Shown piece by piece: positions 53,943 through 63,838 of a DNA stretch of 64,000 nucleotides (its first letter is position 1; the number at the start of each line of letters is the position of its first letter). The notes under the pieces are model-generated. The model was not told where the DNA came from and did not search any database. It was given only the letters and a program-made list of their open reading frames with translations. Origin of the DNA: Rhodanobacter glycinis (GTDB lineage Bacteria; Pseudomonadota; Gammaproteobacteria; Xanthomonadales; Rhodanobacteraceae); the NCBI RefSeq assembly GCF_900114325.1, contig NZ_FOSR01000005.1, positions 62,001 to 126,000 on the forward strand, given 5' to 3'. A program made the translations under genes and the position numbers.

Positions 53943-55237
53943 TGGCCAACGCATTCGTTCGCTGGTTCGACGAGCGGGCACCGGGCATGGCCCCGATGTA
54001 CCGCAAGCACATGACCGAGTATTACGCGCCAAAGAATTTCAATCTCTGGTACTACTTCGGCTCGCTGGCGATCCTGGTGCTGGTCAACCAGATCGTCACC
54101 GGCATCTTCCTCACCATGAACTACGACCCGAGCGCGGCGGGAGCCTTCGACTCGGTGCAGTACATCATGCGTGACGTGGAGTGGGGCTGGCTGATCCGCT
54201 ACATGCATACCACCGGCGCGTCGCTGTTCTTCGTGGTGGTGTTCCTGCACATGTTCCGCGGCATCATGTACGGCTCGTTCAAGAAGCCGCGCGAGCTGGT
54301 GTGGGTGCTCGGCATGCTGATCTTCCTGGTGCTGATGGCCGAGGCCTTCATGGGCTACGTGCTGCCGTGGGGCAACATGTCGTTCTGGGGCGCCAAGGTG
54401 ATCGTCTCGCTGTTCGGCACGATCCCGGTGATCGGTGGCCATCTGGTCGAGTGGATCATGGGCGATTTCCTGCCCGCCGATTCCACCCTCAACCGCTTCT
54501 TCGCGCTGCACGTGATCGCGCTGCCGCTGGTGCTGCTGTTGCTGGTGGTGCTGCATCTGGCCGCGCTGCACGAAGTGGGCTCGAACAACCCGGACGGTGT
54601 GGACGTCAAGCACGGTCCCAAGGGCAACCGCTGGGATGCGCTGAAGCCCGCCGACGGGATTCCGTTCCATCCGTATTACACGCTGAAGGACCTGGTCGGC
54701 GTGGGCGTGTTCCTGATCGTGGCCGCCTTCATCATCTTCTTCGCACCGACCTTCGGTGGCTGGTTCCTGGAGCATGACAACTCGATCGCGGCGAACAACC
54801 TGCTGACCCCGGCACAGATCAAGCCGGTGTGGTACTTCACCGCGTTCTACGCGATCGTGCGCATGGTGCCCTCGTTCGCCGGCACCGCCGTGTGGGGCGT
54901 GATCGCCATGTTCGGTTCCATCGCGGTGCTGTTCGCGCTGCCGTGGATCGACGTGGGTCCGGTCAAGTCCATCCGTTATCGCGGCACCGGCTACAAGGTG
55001 GGGCTCACGGTTTTCGTGATCGCCTTCCTGAGCCTGATGCTGATCGGCACCGACCTCACCGACGTGCTGTTCCCGAAGCTGTTCGGGGCGGACATCGACC
55101 TGACCACGTGGGACAACGTGTTCGGCCGCATCATGACGCTGGCCTACTTCGGCTTCTTCGTGTTCCTGTGGCTGTACACGCATCTCGGCTGGGAGAAGAC
55201 CAAACCGGTTCCGGAACGGGTGACGACGCATGACTAA
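53942..55237 (+). CDS. petB: Cytochrome b of the bc1 complex
   Basis: This 431-residue membrane protein has eight or nine helices and the paired heme-ligand histidines (RYMHTTGASLFFVVVFLHMFRG and the HVIALPLVLLLLVVLHLAALH region). The PEWY quinol-site equivalent appears as KPVWYF. It is the quinone-binding core of complex III. It overlaps petA by one base and petC by eight. Confidence 0.97.
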   Translation: MANAFVRWFDERAPGMAPMYRKHMTEYYAPKNFNLWYYFGSLAILVLVNQIVTGIFLTMNYDPSAAGAFDSVQYIMRDVEWGWLIRYMHTTGASLFFVVVFLHMFRGIMYGSFKKPRELVWVLGMLIFLVLMAEAFMGYVLPWGNMSFWGAKVIVSLFGTIPVIGGHLVEWIMGDFLPADSTLNRFFALHVIALPLVLLLLVVLHLAALHEVGSNNPDGVDVKHGPKGNRWDALKPADGIPFHPYYTLKDLVGVGVFLIVAAFIIFFAPTFGGWFLEHDNSIAANNLLTPAQIKPVWYFTAFYAIVRMVPSFAGTAVWGVIAMFGSIAVLFALPWIDVGPVKSIRYRGTGYKVGLTVFVIAFLSLMLIGTDLTDVLFPKLFGADIDLTTWDNVFGRIMTLAYFGFFVFLWLYTHLGWEKTKPVPERVTTHD

Positions 55238-55958
55238 GCGGCTTATCTCCACTCTTCTGCTGTCACTTGGCCTGCTGCTGGGCAGTGCATCGGCGTGGGC
55301 CGAAGGCCCCGAGTTGCCGGCTGCCGGCAACAACCTGCGCGACCAGGCGTCGCTGCAGCGTGGCGCGCACCTGTTCTTCAATTACTGCGTGGGTTGCCAT
55401 TCGCTGAAGTACATGCGCTATTCGCGCATCGCGCAGGATCTGAATCTGTCCGAGAAGGACGTGATGCAGAACCTCAACTTCACCGGCGCCAAGTTCGACG
55501 ATCCGGTGATCTCGCACATGCCGGCCGAGCTGGCGACCAAGGCCTTCGGCAAGGATCCGCCGGACCTTTCGCTGGAAGTCAGCGCCAAAGGTGCCGACTG
55601 GGTCTACGCCTACCTCAACTCGTTCTACCTCGATCCGAAGAGTCCGATCGGCTGGAACAACACCATCCTGCCCAATGCCGCCATGCCGTTCCCGCTATGG
55701 GAACTGCAGGGTGAGCAGACCGCGGTGATGGGCAAGGATGGACATGCCGTCGAGAAGCTGGAGCTGTCGCACCCGGGCACGATGACGCCGGCGCAGTACC
55801 AGCAGGCCACGCGTGACCTGGTCAACTTCCTTGACTACGTCTCCGAGCCGGCCGCCCTGCAGCGGCGCCACTATGGCGTCTGGGTGATCCTGTTCCTGGC
55901 GTTGTTCACCTTCCTGGCCTATCTGCTCAAGAAGGAATACTGGAAGGACGTTCACTAA
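55230..55958 (+). CDS. petC: Cytochrome c1
   Basis: This 242-residue protein has a signal peptide (to SAWA, about residue 23) and the heme-binding motif CVGCHS (about 53-58). The axial-ligand Met is in the NAAMPFPLW region and a C-terminal membrane anchor is at about 212-232. It completes the petABC operon. Confidence 0.97.
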   Translation: MTKRLISTLLLSLGLLLGSASAWAEGPELPAAGNNLRDQASLQRGAHLFFNYCVGCHSLKYMRYSRIAQDLNLSEKDVMQNLNFTGAKFDDPVISHMPAELATKAFGKDPPDLSLEVSAKGADWVYAYLNSFYLDPKSPIGWNNTILPNAAMPFPLWELQGEQTAVMGKDGHAVEKLELSHPGTMTPAQYQQATRDLVNFLDYVSEPAALQRRHYGVWVILFLALFTFLAYLLKKEYWKDVH

Positions 55959-56025
55959 AAGCGGTTCCGGCGTGCCGGCGGCAGCATGAAACTGTCGCCG
56001 GGCGCGTCTTCAGGGGAGATTGCGC

Positions 56026-56646
56026 ATGGTTCCAAGCGCCCGTACACGCACCATACTCACCTTGTATACGACGGCCGATGACGTGCAATGCCATCGGGTG
56101 CGGCTGGTACTGGCCGCCAAGGGCGTCGGCTACGAGCGCGTGCTGGTCGATCCGGCCAAGCCTCCTGAAGACCTGTTCGACCTGAATCCCTATGGAAATA
56201 CGCCGACCCTGGTCGATCGTGACCTCACGTTGTACGACGCCTCGGTGGTGTGCGAATACCTCGACGAACGTTATCCGCACCCGCCGCTGATGCCGATCGA
56301 CCCGCTTTCGCGGGCGCGCCTGCGCGTGGCTGCCGTGCGGATCGAGCGCGACTGGCTGCCGGAGGTGGAACATATCCGTGCCGGTGGTCGACCGGCCGAT
56401 GCGGCACGCAAGCGCTTGCGCGAACATTTGCTGGCTGCGCTGCCGCTGTTCCGGGCCTCGAAATTCTTCCTCAATCCCGAAATGAGCCTGCTTGATTGCC
56501 TGGTGGCTCCGGTGATCTGGCGCCTGCCGTGGCTGGGCGTGGAACTGGGACGCGACGGCAAGCCGGCTATCGATTATGGTGAGCGCCTGTTTCACAGTCA
56601 GGGCTACGCGCGTAGCCTGACCCCCGAAGAAAAGGCGATGCGGTGA
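56026..56646 (+). CDS. sspA: Stringent starvation protein A (GST fold)
   Basis: This 206-residue glutathione-S-transferase-like protein associates with RNA polymerase. It has a thioredoxin-fold N-terminus with TLYTTADDVQCHRVRLVLAAKG and the LNPYGNTPTLVDRD cis-proline segment. The helical C-terminal half has LLDCLVAPVIWRL. The ATG at 56026 with GGGGAG upstream is preferred over the TTG six bases earlier. The sspB start overlaps its end. Confidence 0.94.
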   Translation: MVPSARTRTILTLYTTADDVQCHRVRLVLAAKGVGYERVLVDPAKPPEDLFDLNPYGNTPTLVDRDLTLYDASVVCEYLDERYPHPPLMPIDPLSRARLRVAAVRIERDWLPEVEHIRAGGRPADAARKRLREHLLAALPLFRASKFFLNPEMSLLDCLVAPVIWRLPWLGVELGRDGKPAIDYGERLFHSQGYARSLTPEEKAMR

Positions 56647-57086
56647 GCGATACCCCTTCCGTTCCGATGACCTCGAACCGTCCGTACCTGCTGCGGGCGA
56701 TCTACGACTGGATCACCGACAACGATTTGACCCCCTACGTGCTGATCGACGCTACCCGTGAGGGGGTGAAGGTGCCGCCGCAGGTGGTGAAGAACGGCCA
56801 GGTGGTGCTGAACCTGGCCATGCGTGCCGTGGCCAACCTCGACTTGGGCAACGACTGGGTCAGCTTCCAGGCGCGGTTCTCCGGCGTCAGCCACCACATC
56901 CATGTGCCGGTGCAGGCCGTGCTGGCGTTGTACGCGCAGGAAAACGGGCAGGGCATGATGTTCCCCGCCGACGGCAATGGCGACACGCCGCCGCCCGATG
57001 GCACCCCGCCTTCGCCGCCGTCGGATCCATCGCCGGACGAAGAGAAGCCGCGTCGCGGCGGTGCGCACCTGCGCGTGGTGAAGTAG
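56643..57086 (+). CDS. sspB: ClpXP adaptor SspB
   Basis: This 147-residue protein delivers ssrA-tagged proteins to ClpXP. The folded domain (about 10-115) has RPYLLRAIYDWITDN, VLNLAMRAV and the WVSFQARFSGV segment. It is followed by a Pro/Asp-rich linker and the C-terminal ClpX-binding tail HLRVVK. The GTG at 56643 overlaps the sspA stop (GTGA). The following 200 bases to 57288 hold nothing recognised. Confidence 0.95.
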   Translation: MSDTPSVPMTSNRPYLLRAIYDWITDNDLTPYVLIDATREGVKVPPQVVKNGQVVLNLAMRAVANLDLGNDWVSFQARFSGVSHHIHVPVQAVLALYAQENGQGMMFPADGNGDTPPPDGTPPSPPSDPSPDEEKPRRGGAHLRVVK

Positions 57087-57288
57087 CCGGGCCTGTCGGC
57101 GAAATGTTTTTCGGCCATGGCTCGGTCTGCCAGGCCTCTGTTCAACGCATCCCCAGCCGACGCGAGCCTTGCGGAAGGCAGGAATGCGGGCGCATGGCCT
57201 GCCCCGGACTATGCGCAAGCTCGAAGAGTCCCTTGCGTTGCAGGGAGGTATGCCGCGGCCCGGGTGGCGCGTGCAAAAGTGTGGCCGC

Positions 57289-57693
57289 TCAGTGCAACCG
57301 GTGCTGCCCATCGCGCGGCGGCAGCGGGATCACGTTGCTGGTGCTCGGTGGCGTAGCGGGACCATCGTGATCGTCGCGCATCCGCGCTTCGATGGTCGGC
57401 AGGCTGAGGCCGGTGAAATGGCTGCCGACCATCCACAGGCGGCCCGGCTCGCGGTCGTTGCCGTCGATGCTTACCTCGAAGCTGTAGCAGCGTTCCAGTC
57501 GGCGTTGTCCGTGGACGGGGCGGATGCGTACGCCGCTCAGGCCGACCGTTTCGTCCAGCAATTGCAGGCCATGCCGCTCGCATTGCCGGCGTGCCTCGGC
57601 CACCGCCATCTCGCGGGCGCGGCTCAGCTTCAGCCACAGGCCCACGATGGCCAGCAGGATCAACAGTGGCAGTAGTTCGAAAAGGCCGTCCAT
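57289..57693 (-). CDS. DUF3301 membrane-anchored protein
   Basis: This 134-residue protein has a single N-terminal helix (about 4-22) and a conserved segment with ARRQCERHGLQLLDETV, RRLERCYSFEVS and LWMVGSHFTGL, matching the DUF3301 family of gammaproteobacteria. The function is unknown. It faces the sspB gene and precedes nadC's 3' end by about 50 bases. Confidence 0.75.
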   Translation of the reverse strand: MDGLFELLPLLILLAIVGLWLKLSRAREMAVAEARRQCERHGLQLLDETVGLSGVRIRPVHGQRRLERCYSFEVSIDGNDREPGRLWMVGSHFTGLSLPTIEARMRDDHDGPATPPSTSNVIPLPPRDGQHRLH

Positions 57694-57744
57694 GCGCGAA
57701 GGGTGGGGGCGGGATCGGGCCGGCGCAAGCTCGGCGCCGCGCGC

Positions 57745-58602
57745 CTAGTCCAACTGCAGACGCAGGGACAGGTCGACTGCGTGCACGTGCTTGGTCAGCG
57801 CGCCCACCGAGATGAAGTCCACGCCGGTGCGTGCGAACTCGCCGATGGTGACCAGGTCGACGTTGCCGGACACTTCCAGCGGCACGCGGCCGGCGGTCAG
57901 TGCCACGGCCTCGCGCATCAGGGCCGGGGTGAAGTTGTCCAGCATGATGCGATCCACGCCCGCGACCAGGGCCTGGGTCAGTTCGTCGAGGTTCTCCACT
58001 TCCACTTCCAGCAGCAGGCCGGGGTGGCTGCCGCGCGCCGCGGCCACTGCCGCCGCCAGTCCGCCCGCGGCGATGATGTGGTTTTCCTTGATCAGGATGG
58101 CGTCGTAGAGACCGATCCGGTGATTGTGGCCACCGCCGCAGCGTACGGCGTACTTCTGCGCCAGGCGCAGGCCGGGGAGGGTCTTGCGAGTGTCCAGCAC
58201 GCGCACGGCGGTGCCGGCCACGGCCTCGACATGCCGGGCCGTGGCGGTGGCCGTACCGGAGAGCAACTGCAGAAAATTCAGCGCCGAGCGTTCGGTGCTG
58301 ACCAACGCGCGGGCGTTGCCCTGCAGCTGGCAGATCACGCTGCCTGGGGCTACGCGCTGGCCGTCGGTGGCCTGCCAGTCGATTTGCACGGCGGGGTCGA
58401 GTCGGCGAAAGCAGGCGTCGAACCACGGCGTGCCGGCGAGTACGGCGTCATCGCGGCAGGTCAGTCGGGCGCTGGCGCGGGCATCGGCTGGCAACAGGTC
58501 GGCGGTGGCATCGCCGCTGCCGAGGTCTTCGGCAAAGGCACGTTCGATATCGGCGGTGATCAGCTTGGCATCGGGCGGCGCGAAACGGGCGTCGGGCGTC
58601 AT
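57745..58602 (-). CDS. nadC: Nicotinate-nucleotide pyrophosphorylase (carboxylating)
   Basis: This 285-residue quinolinate phosphoribosyltransferase of NAD synthesis has [39 protein letters not shown] and VEVENLDE, all characteristic. The start ATG overlaps the DUF1631 gene's stop by four bases (ATGA). The length is typical. Confidence 0.97.
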   Translation of the reverse strand: MTPDARFAPPDAKLITADIERAFAEDLGSGDATADLLPADARASARLTCRDDAVLAGTPWFDACFRRLDPAVQIDWQATDGQRVAPGSVICQLQGNARALVSTERSALNFLQLLSGTATATARHVEAVAGTAVRVLDTRKTLPGLRLAQKYAVRCGGGHNHRIGLYDAILIKENHIIAAGGLAAAVAAARGSHPGLLLEVEVENLDELTQALVAGVDRIMLDNFTPALMREAVALTAGRVPLEVSGNVDLVTIGEFARTGVDFISVGALTKHVHAVDLSLRLQLD

Positions 58603-60878
58603 TCGGTATCCGTGGGGCGGTCGTCCGCGGACTGGCTGAGGCGGCCGACGATGGCGTCCATGGCGCGATCGAACAATGCGCTGGAGTCGAGCACCTGCAC
58701 CTGGCCGGCAGCCAGGGCGCGGGCCAGTTCATGCGGCGAGTAGTCGGCGACCTTCAGGCCGCGGCGGTTGACGAACAGGTAGCGGCCGCTCATCGGGCTG
58801 ATCCACGACAGCTTGGCGCGCTCGGGGGTTTCGTTGCGGGAGGTGAATTCCAGCCAGGTCCCGGGGCGCAGTTCGCCAACCAGTTGCAGTTCGGCACTGG
58901 CCTCGGGCGTCATCTCGATGGCGCCATCCTCTTCCTCGTCCAGTTCCTCGGCGCTGGTCGCCAGCGGCTGCACACTGTCGGGAATCGGCAGTGCGACGGG
59001 CTCGGCGAGCGCATCTGGCGGCGTGGCAGGCGCGGCGACTTCACCGAGTTGCTGGCGGTAGTAGTCGTGCAACTGCGCCAGCAGGCGTTCGATGTCGTTG
59101 TCCTGGAAGGCGACATTGGCCAACCCGCGGCGCAACGAGCGCTCGATGCCGGGCAGGATCTGCCGCAGCGTGCGCCGGGCTTCGTCGTCACGTGCGGGCT
59201 TGGTGCTGGCAATGAAATCGTTGACGAAGCGCAGAGCGTCCTTGTAGTCGTGCGATTCCTCGCCCTGGCGCAGGATGGTCAGCACCAGGTAGTTGGCCCA
59301 TGCGCGCGACAGCACACCGTGGATCAAGGGCGGCAGGGTATGGCCGTCGATGCGGGTAAGGATTTCACGGGCAGCGCGTCGGCGCGCCTGTTCGAGCTTT
59401 TCGCGACCACGGGTGGATTCGGCCACGCGCTGCTCGGCCAGTTCGGCGCGACGGCCGGTGGTGTCCTGGAAGGACTGCAGCTCGGCGCACAGGCGCTCGA
59501 AAATGCCCAGGTCGTCGTCAAATTCCTGCAGCAGGCGCTCGACGATGGATTTCACCGTGTCGAGCAGGCGGCCGTCTCGGTCGGATTCGGTCGACCAGCC
59601 CTTGGCGGCGTCGGCAAGGCCGTCGAGCAGGCGTCGCGCCGGATGCTGGCGATGGGCGAACAGCTTGCGGTCGAGAATCGCGGCCTTGAGATAGGGGATC
59701 TGCAACCGGGCCAGCATGACCTGCATCTGCGCGGGCAGGTTGCGGTCCTCGAGGATGAACTCGAACAGCATGCCGACCAGGTCGATGGTGTCCTCGTCGA
59801 TCGTCGCCACCTGGCCGGGGCGCTCGCCACGCAAGGCGCCAAGCTGGGACAGCAGCTGTTCCTTGAGGTGCAGCACTTCCTGGGTCAGGTCGAGCGTGCC
59901 GCGGTTGGCGATGCCCGGGGCCGGCACGGTGGCCGCCTGGTTCTGCAGCACGCTGAGCGCGCCGATCAATTCGTTCGCGGTCGGCAACGGACCGTGGCTC
60001 ATCGCCGACAGCGGCACGTTGGGATGGGCGCGGCGGGCCTGGAACAGGCTGCGCAGGGTGTGCAGCAACTCCGTCGCGGCTTCGCTTTCGGCTGCATCGG
60101 CGGTGGGGTCGTCGCTCACGGCGGCGCTCGCCACGGTGCCGGTGGGCGAGGCGTCCGTTGCCGCCTGGCCGCGACGTACTTCGTGGCGCAATTGCGGGAG
60201 CACGCCGGCACGGATCAGCTCGGCATTGATTTCCTGGTACAGCTCGTCCAGCGTGGCCAGCACGTAGCGATCGAACAGCTTGTAGATGATCAGCTTCACG
60301 CGCATGTCGGCGCTGAGCTCGCGCACCGACTGGCGGAACGACTGGGACAGGGCCGCGGGGCCGAGCGGGTTGCCGGCGTCGTCGATCTTCATGCCGCCGC
60401 AGATCACCGACAGCCGCTGATTCACCGCGAACAGGTCGCGTGCCAGCCGGGTTTCGTTCTTGCCGATCATGCTGGTGATCGCAAGCGACTCCTCCAGCTC
60501 GTTGTCGGCCACCAGCGACAGCTCCGTCGGGCCGTTGGGCGGGGCAACCGGCGCATGGCCGGCAGACGGTCCCTTGCCGGCGAAATCGTCGAGATTGCGC
60601 GAAACCTGGGCAAGGAAGCTGCGCTCGACCAGCGGACGCCGCTTGCGCACCTCGCGCATGCCGTCGAAATAGTGCATCTGCGCGGCGTTGTTCTCGGCTT
60701 TTTCAGCCAGGTCGAAAAGGGCGTCGTCGACCTGCTCGAACAGGTTGCCCAGACACAGCTGCAGACGTCGCGTGGCAATGCCGCGAACCGCATTCAACAG
60801 CTCGCCGCCGCGCGGGCTGGACGGGTCCAGGCGCTGACTCAGGTCGACGATGTTGGATGGCTCACTCGCGTTCTGCAT
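58599..60878 (-). CDS. DUF1631 family protein
   Basis: This 759-residue, mostly helical protein contains [28 protein letters not shown] (about 36-63) and [24 protein letters not shown]. It also has the [29 protein letters not shown] stretch that typifies DUF1631. The C-terminus (about 650-740) resembles the module near PilZ-like folds in such proteins. Relatives in Xanthomonas are often misnamed thymidine phosphorylase. The function is not established. The ATG at 60878 is preferred over the upstream frame start at 60938. It is coupled to nadC. Confidence 0.82.
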   Translation of the reverse strand: MQNASEPSNIVDLSQRLDPSSPRGGELLNAVRGIATRRLQLCLGNLFEQVDDALFDLAEKAENNAAQMHYFDGMREVRKRRPLVERSFLAQVSRNLDDFAGKGPSAGHAPVAPPNGPTELSLVADNELEESLAITSMIGKNETRLARDLFAVNQRLSVICGGMKIDDAGNPLGPAALSQSFRQSVRELSADMRVKLIIYKLFDRYVLATLDELYQEINAELIRAGVLPQLRHEVRRGQAATDASPTGTVASAAVSDDPTADAAESEAATELLHTLRSLFQARRAHPNVPLSAMSHGPLPTANELIGALSVLQNQAATVPAPGIANRGTLDLTQEVLHLKEQLLSQLGALRGERPGQVATIDEDTIDLVGMLFEFILEDRNLPAQMQVMLARLQIPYLKAAILDRKLFAHRQHPARRLLDGLADAAKGWSTESDRDGRLLDTVKSIVERLLQEFDDDLGIFERLCAELQSFQDTTGRRAELAEQRVAESTRGREKLEQARRRAAREILTRIDGHTLPPLIHGVLSRAWANYLVLTILRQGEESHDYKDALRFVNDFIASTKPARDDEARRTLRQILPGIERSLRRGLANVAFQDNDIERLLAQLHDYYRQQLGEVAAPATPPDALAEPVALPIPDSVQPLATSAEELDEEEDGAIEMTPEASAELQLVGELRPGTWLEFTSRNETPERAKLSWISPMSGRYLFVNRRGLKVADYSPHELARALAAGQVQVLDSSALFDRAMDAIVGRLSQSADDRPTDTE

Positions 60879-60976
60879 CGCCACACCCCTGTGTGTTGCT
60901 GGCGTTCCGGGACAACAGTCACGTCCGCAGGCCCTCACGATAAGCCAAATGCGTCGCGCTTGTCATGCGCAATCGG

Positions 60977-61249
60977 TCACGTTCCGGCGGGGAAATCCGC
61001 CAATTGCGCCGTGCCGACGCCTTCCTCGGGCAGCATTACCGGAATCCCGTCGTCGACCCGGTAGACCACCTTGCGATCGACCGTGACCAGGGCTTCGGCG
61101 AAATGCGTCTTCACGCCGGCGCCCGCCACGGTATCGAGCTGGCCGGCGTCGATGGCGCGATTCAGCGCATCCAGTTCGGCGGCATTGGCCGGGCGTACCG
61201 GCGTCTTGCTGACCGGGCAGCACAGGATGTCGAGCAGGCGCTTGTCCAT
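60977..61249 (-). CDS. Trm112 family protein
   Basis: This 90-residue protein has the Trm112p/YcaR-like N-terminus LLDILCCPVSKTPVR with one cysteine pair, and the C-terminal DDGIPVMLPEEG. The middle is longer than in YcaR (about 60 residues), as common in xanthomonads. Trm112 proteins often partner methyltransferases; the role of the bacterial form is open. It is divergent from purE. Confidence 0.85.
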   Translation of the reverse strand: MDKRLLDILCCPVSKTPVRPANAAELDALNRAIDAGQLDTVAGAGVKTHFAEALVTVDRKVVYRVDDGIPVMLPEEGVGTAQLADFPAGT

Positions 61250-61279
61250 GGGGGTTTCGTTGCACTACGTGAAAGCCCG

Positions 61280-61285
61280 TACAAT
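61280..61285 (+). promoter_or_regulatory. Possible -10 box of the purEK promoter
   Basis: TACAAT lies 23 bases before the purE ATG. The nearest -35-like hexamers (GTTGCA with a 16-base spacer, or TTGCAC with 14) are imperfect, so the call is tentative. Confidence 0.35.
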
Positions 61286-61308
61286 AACCCCTTTTGGACG
61301 GCCGGACC

Positions 61309-61812
61309 ATGACAGGAACTGCTGCAGCGCCGAAGGTCGGCGTGGTGATGGGCTCGCGTTCGGATTGGGAAACCATGACGCACGCGGTCGAAGTGCTGAC
61401 CGAGCTGGGCGTGCCGCACGAAGTGCGTGTGGTATCGGCGCACCGTACCCCGGACCTGCTGTTCCGTTACGCCGAGGAAGCGCCTGCGCGCGGCATCGAA
61501 GTCATCATCGCCGGCGCCGGTGGCGCCGCCCACTTGCCTGGCATGCTGGCGGCCAAGACGCGGCTGCCGGTGTTTGGCGTGCCGGTACAGTCGAAGGCGC
61601 TCAATGGCATGGATTCGCTGCTGTCGATTGCGCAAATGCCGGCCGGCATTCCGGTGGGTACGCTGGCCATCGGCCGGGCCGGCGCGGTGAATGCCGGCCT
61701 GCTCGCCGCCGCGGTGCTGGCGCTGCATGATCCGCAACTGGCCGCCGCGCTGGATGCCTTCCGCGCCAAGCAGACGCAGGCCGTGCTCGACCAGCCGGAC
61801 CCGCGCGCATGA
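61309..61812 (+). CDS. purE: N5-carboxyaminoimidazole ribonucleotide mutase PurE
   Basis: This 167-residue class I PurE catalyses N5-CAIR to CAIR in purine synthesis. The motifs are GSRSDWETM (about 14-22), SAHRTPD and the glycine-rich [12 protein letters not shown]. The ATG at 61309 is preferred over a TTG 15 bases upstream. It overlaps purK by four bases (ATGA). Confidence 0.97.
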   Translation: MTGTAAAPKVGVVMGSRSDWETMTHAVEVLTELGVPHEVRVVSAHRTPDLLFRYAEEAPARGIEVIIAGAGGAAHLPGMLAAKTRLPVFGVPVQSKALNGMDSLLSIAQMPAGIPVGTLAIGRAGAVNAGLLAAAVLALHDPQLAAALDAFRAKQTQAVLDQPDPRA

Positions 61813-62975
61813 GCAGCTATCGCCAACCCGTGCTTGGAATTCTCGGTGGTGGCCAGCTGGCGCGCATGCTGGCGTTGGCCGCCGCGCCGCTGGGCGTGAA
61901 AACGCAGGTGGTGGACAACGTCGCCGACGCCTGTGCGGGTCAGGTGGCGCCACTCATCCAGGCCGACTGGAACGATCAGGCCGCGCTGGATGCCTTTGCC
62001 GCGCAGGTCGACGTCGTAACCTTCGACTTCGAGAACGTGCCGGCTGAAGCTGCGCGCCGGCTGGCCGGCAAGGTGGCGGTGTATCCCAATCCCGATGCGC
62101 TGGCCGTGGCACAGGACCGGCTGACCGAGAAAACGATGTTCCGCGAATGCGGCATCGCCACGCCGGCCTTCATGCCGGTGGACGACCGTGCCGGTCTCGA
62201 CCGCGCGCTGGCCGAAATCGGCGCGCCGGCGGTGCTCAAGACCCGTCGGTTCGGCTACGACGGCAAGGGGCAGTTTCGCCTGAAGACGCTGGCCGACGCC
62301 GACGCCGCTTGGGCTGCCCTGGGGGCATCGGCGGCGACGCACGGGTTGATCCTGGAAGCCTTCGTGCCGTTCCAGCGCGAGTTGTCGGTGCTGGCCGTGC
62401 GCGGCCGCGACGGCGAGTTCCGCACCTGGCCGTTGACCGGCAACTGGCATACCGATGGCGTGCTTTCGCTGAGCCTGGCGCCGGCACCGGATATCGACGA
62501 CCTGCAGATACGTGCCGCCGCCCTGGCACGCACGCTGGCCGAGCAGCTCGATTACGTGGGCGTGTTCGCGCTGGAGCTGTTCGTGAAGGATGGCGAGCTG
62601 CTCGGCAACGAGATGGCGCCGCGCGTACACAACTCGGGCCACTGGTCGATCGAGGGCGCACACACCAGCCAGTTCGAGAATCATGTGCGCGCGGTGCTGG
62701 GCATGCCGCTGGGCGACACCGGCGTGCGCGGCTGCTCGGCCATGTTCAACTGGATTGGCGAATTGCCGGACATGGCGCCGGTACTCCGCGCCGTCGACGG
62801 TCACTGGCATGACTACGGCAAGCAACCGCGCCCCGGGCGCAAGGTCGGCCACGCCACCGTCTGCGCCCCCGACGCCGCCACGCTGGCGATACGCTTGCGG
62901 GACATCGCACAGGCACTGGGACGAGAGGAGCAGGCAGAGCCAGGTCTTCGCGCGCTGGGCGGCACGTCGGCGTGA
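61809..62975 (+). CDS. purK: N5-carboxyaminoimidazole ribonucleotide synthase PurK
   Basis: This 388-residue ATP-grasp ligase begins with [33 protein letters not shown] forms the ATP-binding loop, and [28 protein letters not shown] carries the metal-binding residues. It acts just before PurE in the bacterial two-step CAIR route. Gene pair and length are standard. Confidence 0.97.
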   Translation: MSSYRQPVLGILGGGQLARMLALAAAPLGVKTQVVDNVADACAGQVAPLIQADWNDQAALDAFAAQVDVVTFDFENVPAEAARRLAGKVAVYPNPDALAVAQDRLTEKTMFRECGIATPAFMPVDDRAGLDRALAEIGAPAVLKTRRFGYDGKGQFRLKTLADADAAWAALGASAATHGLILEAFVPFQRELSVLAVRGRDGEFRTWPLTGNWHTDGVLSLSLAPAPDIDDLQIRAAALARTLAEQLDYVGVFALELFVKDGELLGNEMAPRVHNSGHWSIEGAHTSQFENHVRAVLGMPLGDTGVRGCSAMFNWIGELPDMAPVLRAVDGHWHDYGKQPRPGRKVGHATVCAPDAATLAIRLRDIAQALGREEQAEPGLRALGGTSA

Positions 62976-62982
62976 TCCACGG

Positions 62983-63052
62983 CAGGAGCCCGCTGGCGGG
63001 CGATGCTCTTGGCCAGGAGCCGGGAGAGCATCGCCCGCCAGCGGGCTCCTGC
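62983..63052. repeat. GCAGGAGCCCGCTGGCGGGCGATG REP doublet
   Basis: GCAGGAGCCCGCTGGCGGGC plus GATGCTCTT and an exact inverted partner lie between the convergent purK and sodB genes, just before the shared terminator. Confidence 0.9.
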
Positions 63053-63092
63053 GGTTGCGCCCACAAGACAGGGCGGGCCGGGTTTTGCGAAC

Positions 63093-63125
63093 AAAAAAAC
63101 GGCGCCATGGGCGCCGCTTTTTTTT
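63093..63125. terminator. Bidirectional terminator for purK and sodB
   Basis: The stem CGGCGCC-ATG-GGCGCCG is flanked by seven A residues on the left and eight T residues on the right, so it can terminate transcription from both sides. Confidence 0.88.
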
Positions 63126-63140
63126 GGGTGACTTGCGGGA

Positions 63141-63719
63141 TCAGGCGAGGTTCTTCGCCGCGAAGTCCCAATTCACCAGGTTCCAGAACGCTTCCAGGTA
63201 CTTCGGACGGGCGTTGCGGTAGTCGATGTAATAAGCGTGTTCCCACACGTCGCAGGTCAGCAGCGGCTTGTCGCTGCCGGTGATCGGCGTGGCCGCGTTG
63301 GACGTGTTGACGATGCCGAGTGCGCCGTCCGGGCGCTGCACCAGCCAGGTCCAGCCCGAGCCGAAGTTGCCGGCGGCGGACTTGCTGAACTCTTCCTTGA
63401 ATTTCTCGAACGAGCCGAACGCCTTGCTGATCGCGTCGGCCAGCTTGCCGCTGGGCGCACCGCCACCGTTGGGCTTCATCGAGTTCCAGTAGAAGGTGTG
63501 GTTCCAGGTTTGCGCGGCGTTGTTGAACATGCCGCCGGAAGACTTCTTGATGATGTCTTCGAGCGAGGCGTTCTCGAATCCCGTGCCCTCGATCTGCTTG
63601 TTGAGGTTGGTCACGTACGCCTGATGGTGCTTGCCGTAGTGGTACTCCAGCGTTTCGGCGGAGATGTGCGGCTCGAGGGCATTCTTTTCGAAGGGCAGGG
63701 CGGGAAGTTCGATCGCCAT
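63141..63719 (-). CDS. sodB: Iron/manganese superoxide dismutase
   Basis: This 192-residue cytoplasmic enzyme has metal ligands in [19 protein letters not shown] and [11 protein letters not shown] (His/Asp). GGGAPSGKL and [11 protein letters not shown] suggest the iron-type SodB group. An AGGAG ribosome-binding site precedes the ATG. It is divergent from the glutaredoxin gene. Confidence 0.95.
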   Translation of the reverse strand: MAIELPALPFEKNALEPHISAETLEYHYGKHHQAYVTNLNKQIEGTGFENASLEDIIKKSSGGMFNNAAQTWNHTFYWNSMKPNGGGAPSGKLADAISKAFGSFEKFKEEFSKSAAGNFGSGWTWLVQRPDGALGIVNTSNAATPITGSDKPLLTCDVWEHAYYIDYRNARPKYLEAFWNLVNWDFAAKNLA

Positions 63720-63791
63720 GATTTGAGACTCCTGGGCGTTGGCTGAGGGAGGGAGGTCGCGCCGACGCGCCGGTGGCGGCCGGTGTGCGAC

Positions 63792-63800
63792 TGATACACT
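63792..63800 (+). promoter_or_regulatory. Possible extended -10 promoter of the glutaredoxin gene
   Basis: TGATACACT combines a TGn extension with a -10-like TACACT, 38 bases before the ATG. No good -35 box is seen, as allowed for extended -10 promoters. Confidence 0.4.
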
Positions 63801-63838
63801 AGCGTTCTCCGTGCATTGTAATGATGAAATCCCTAGCT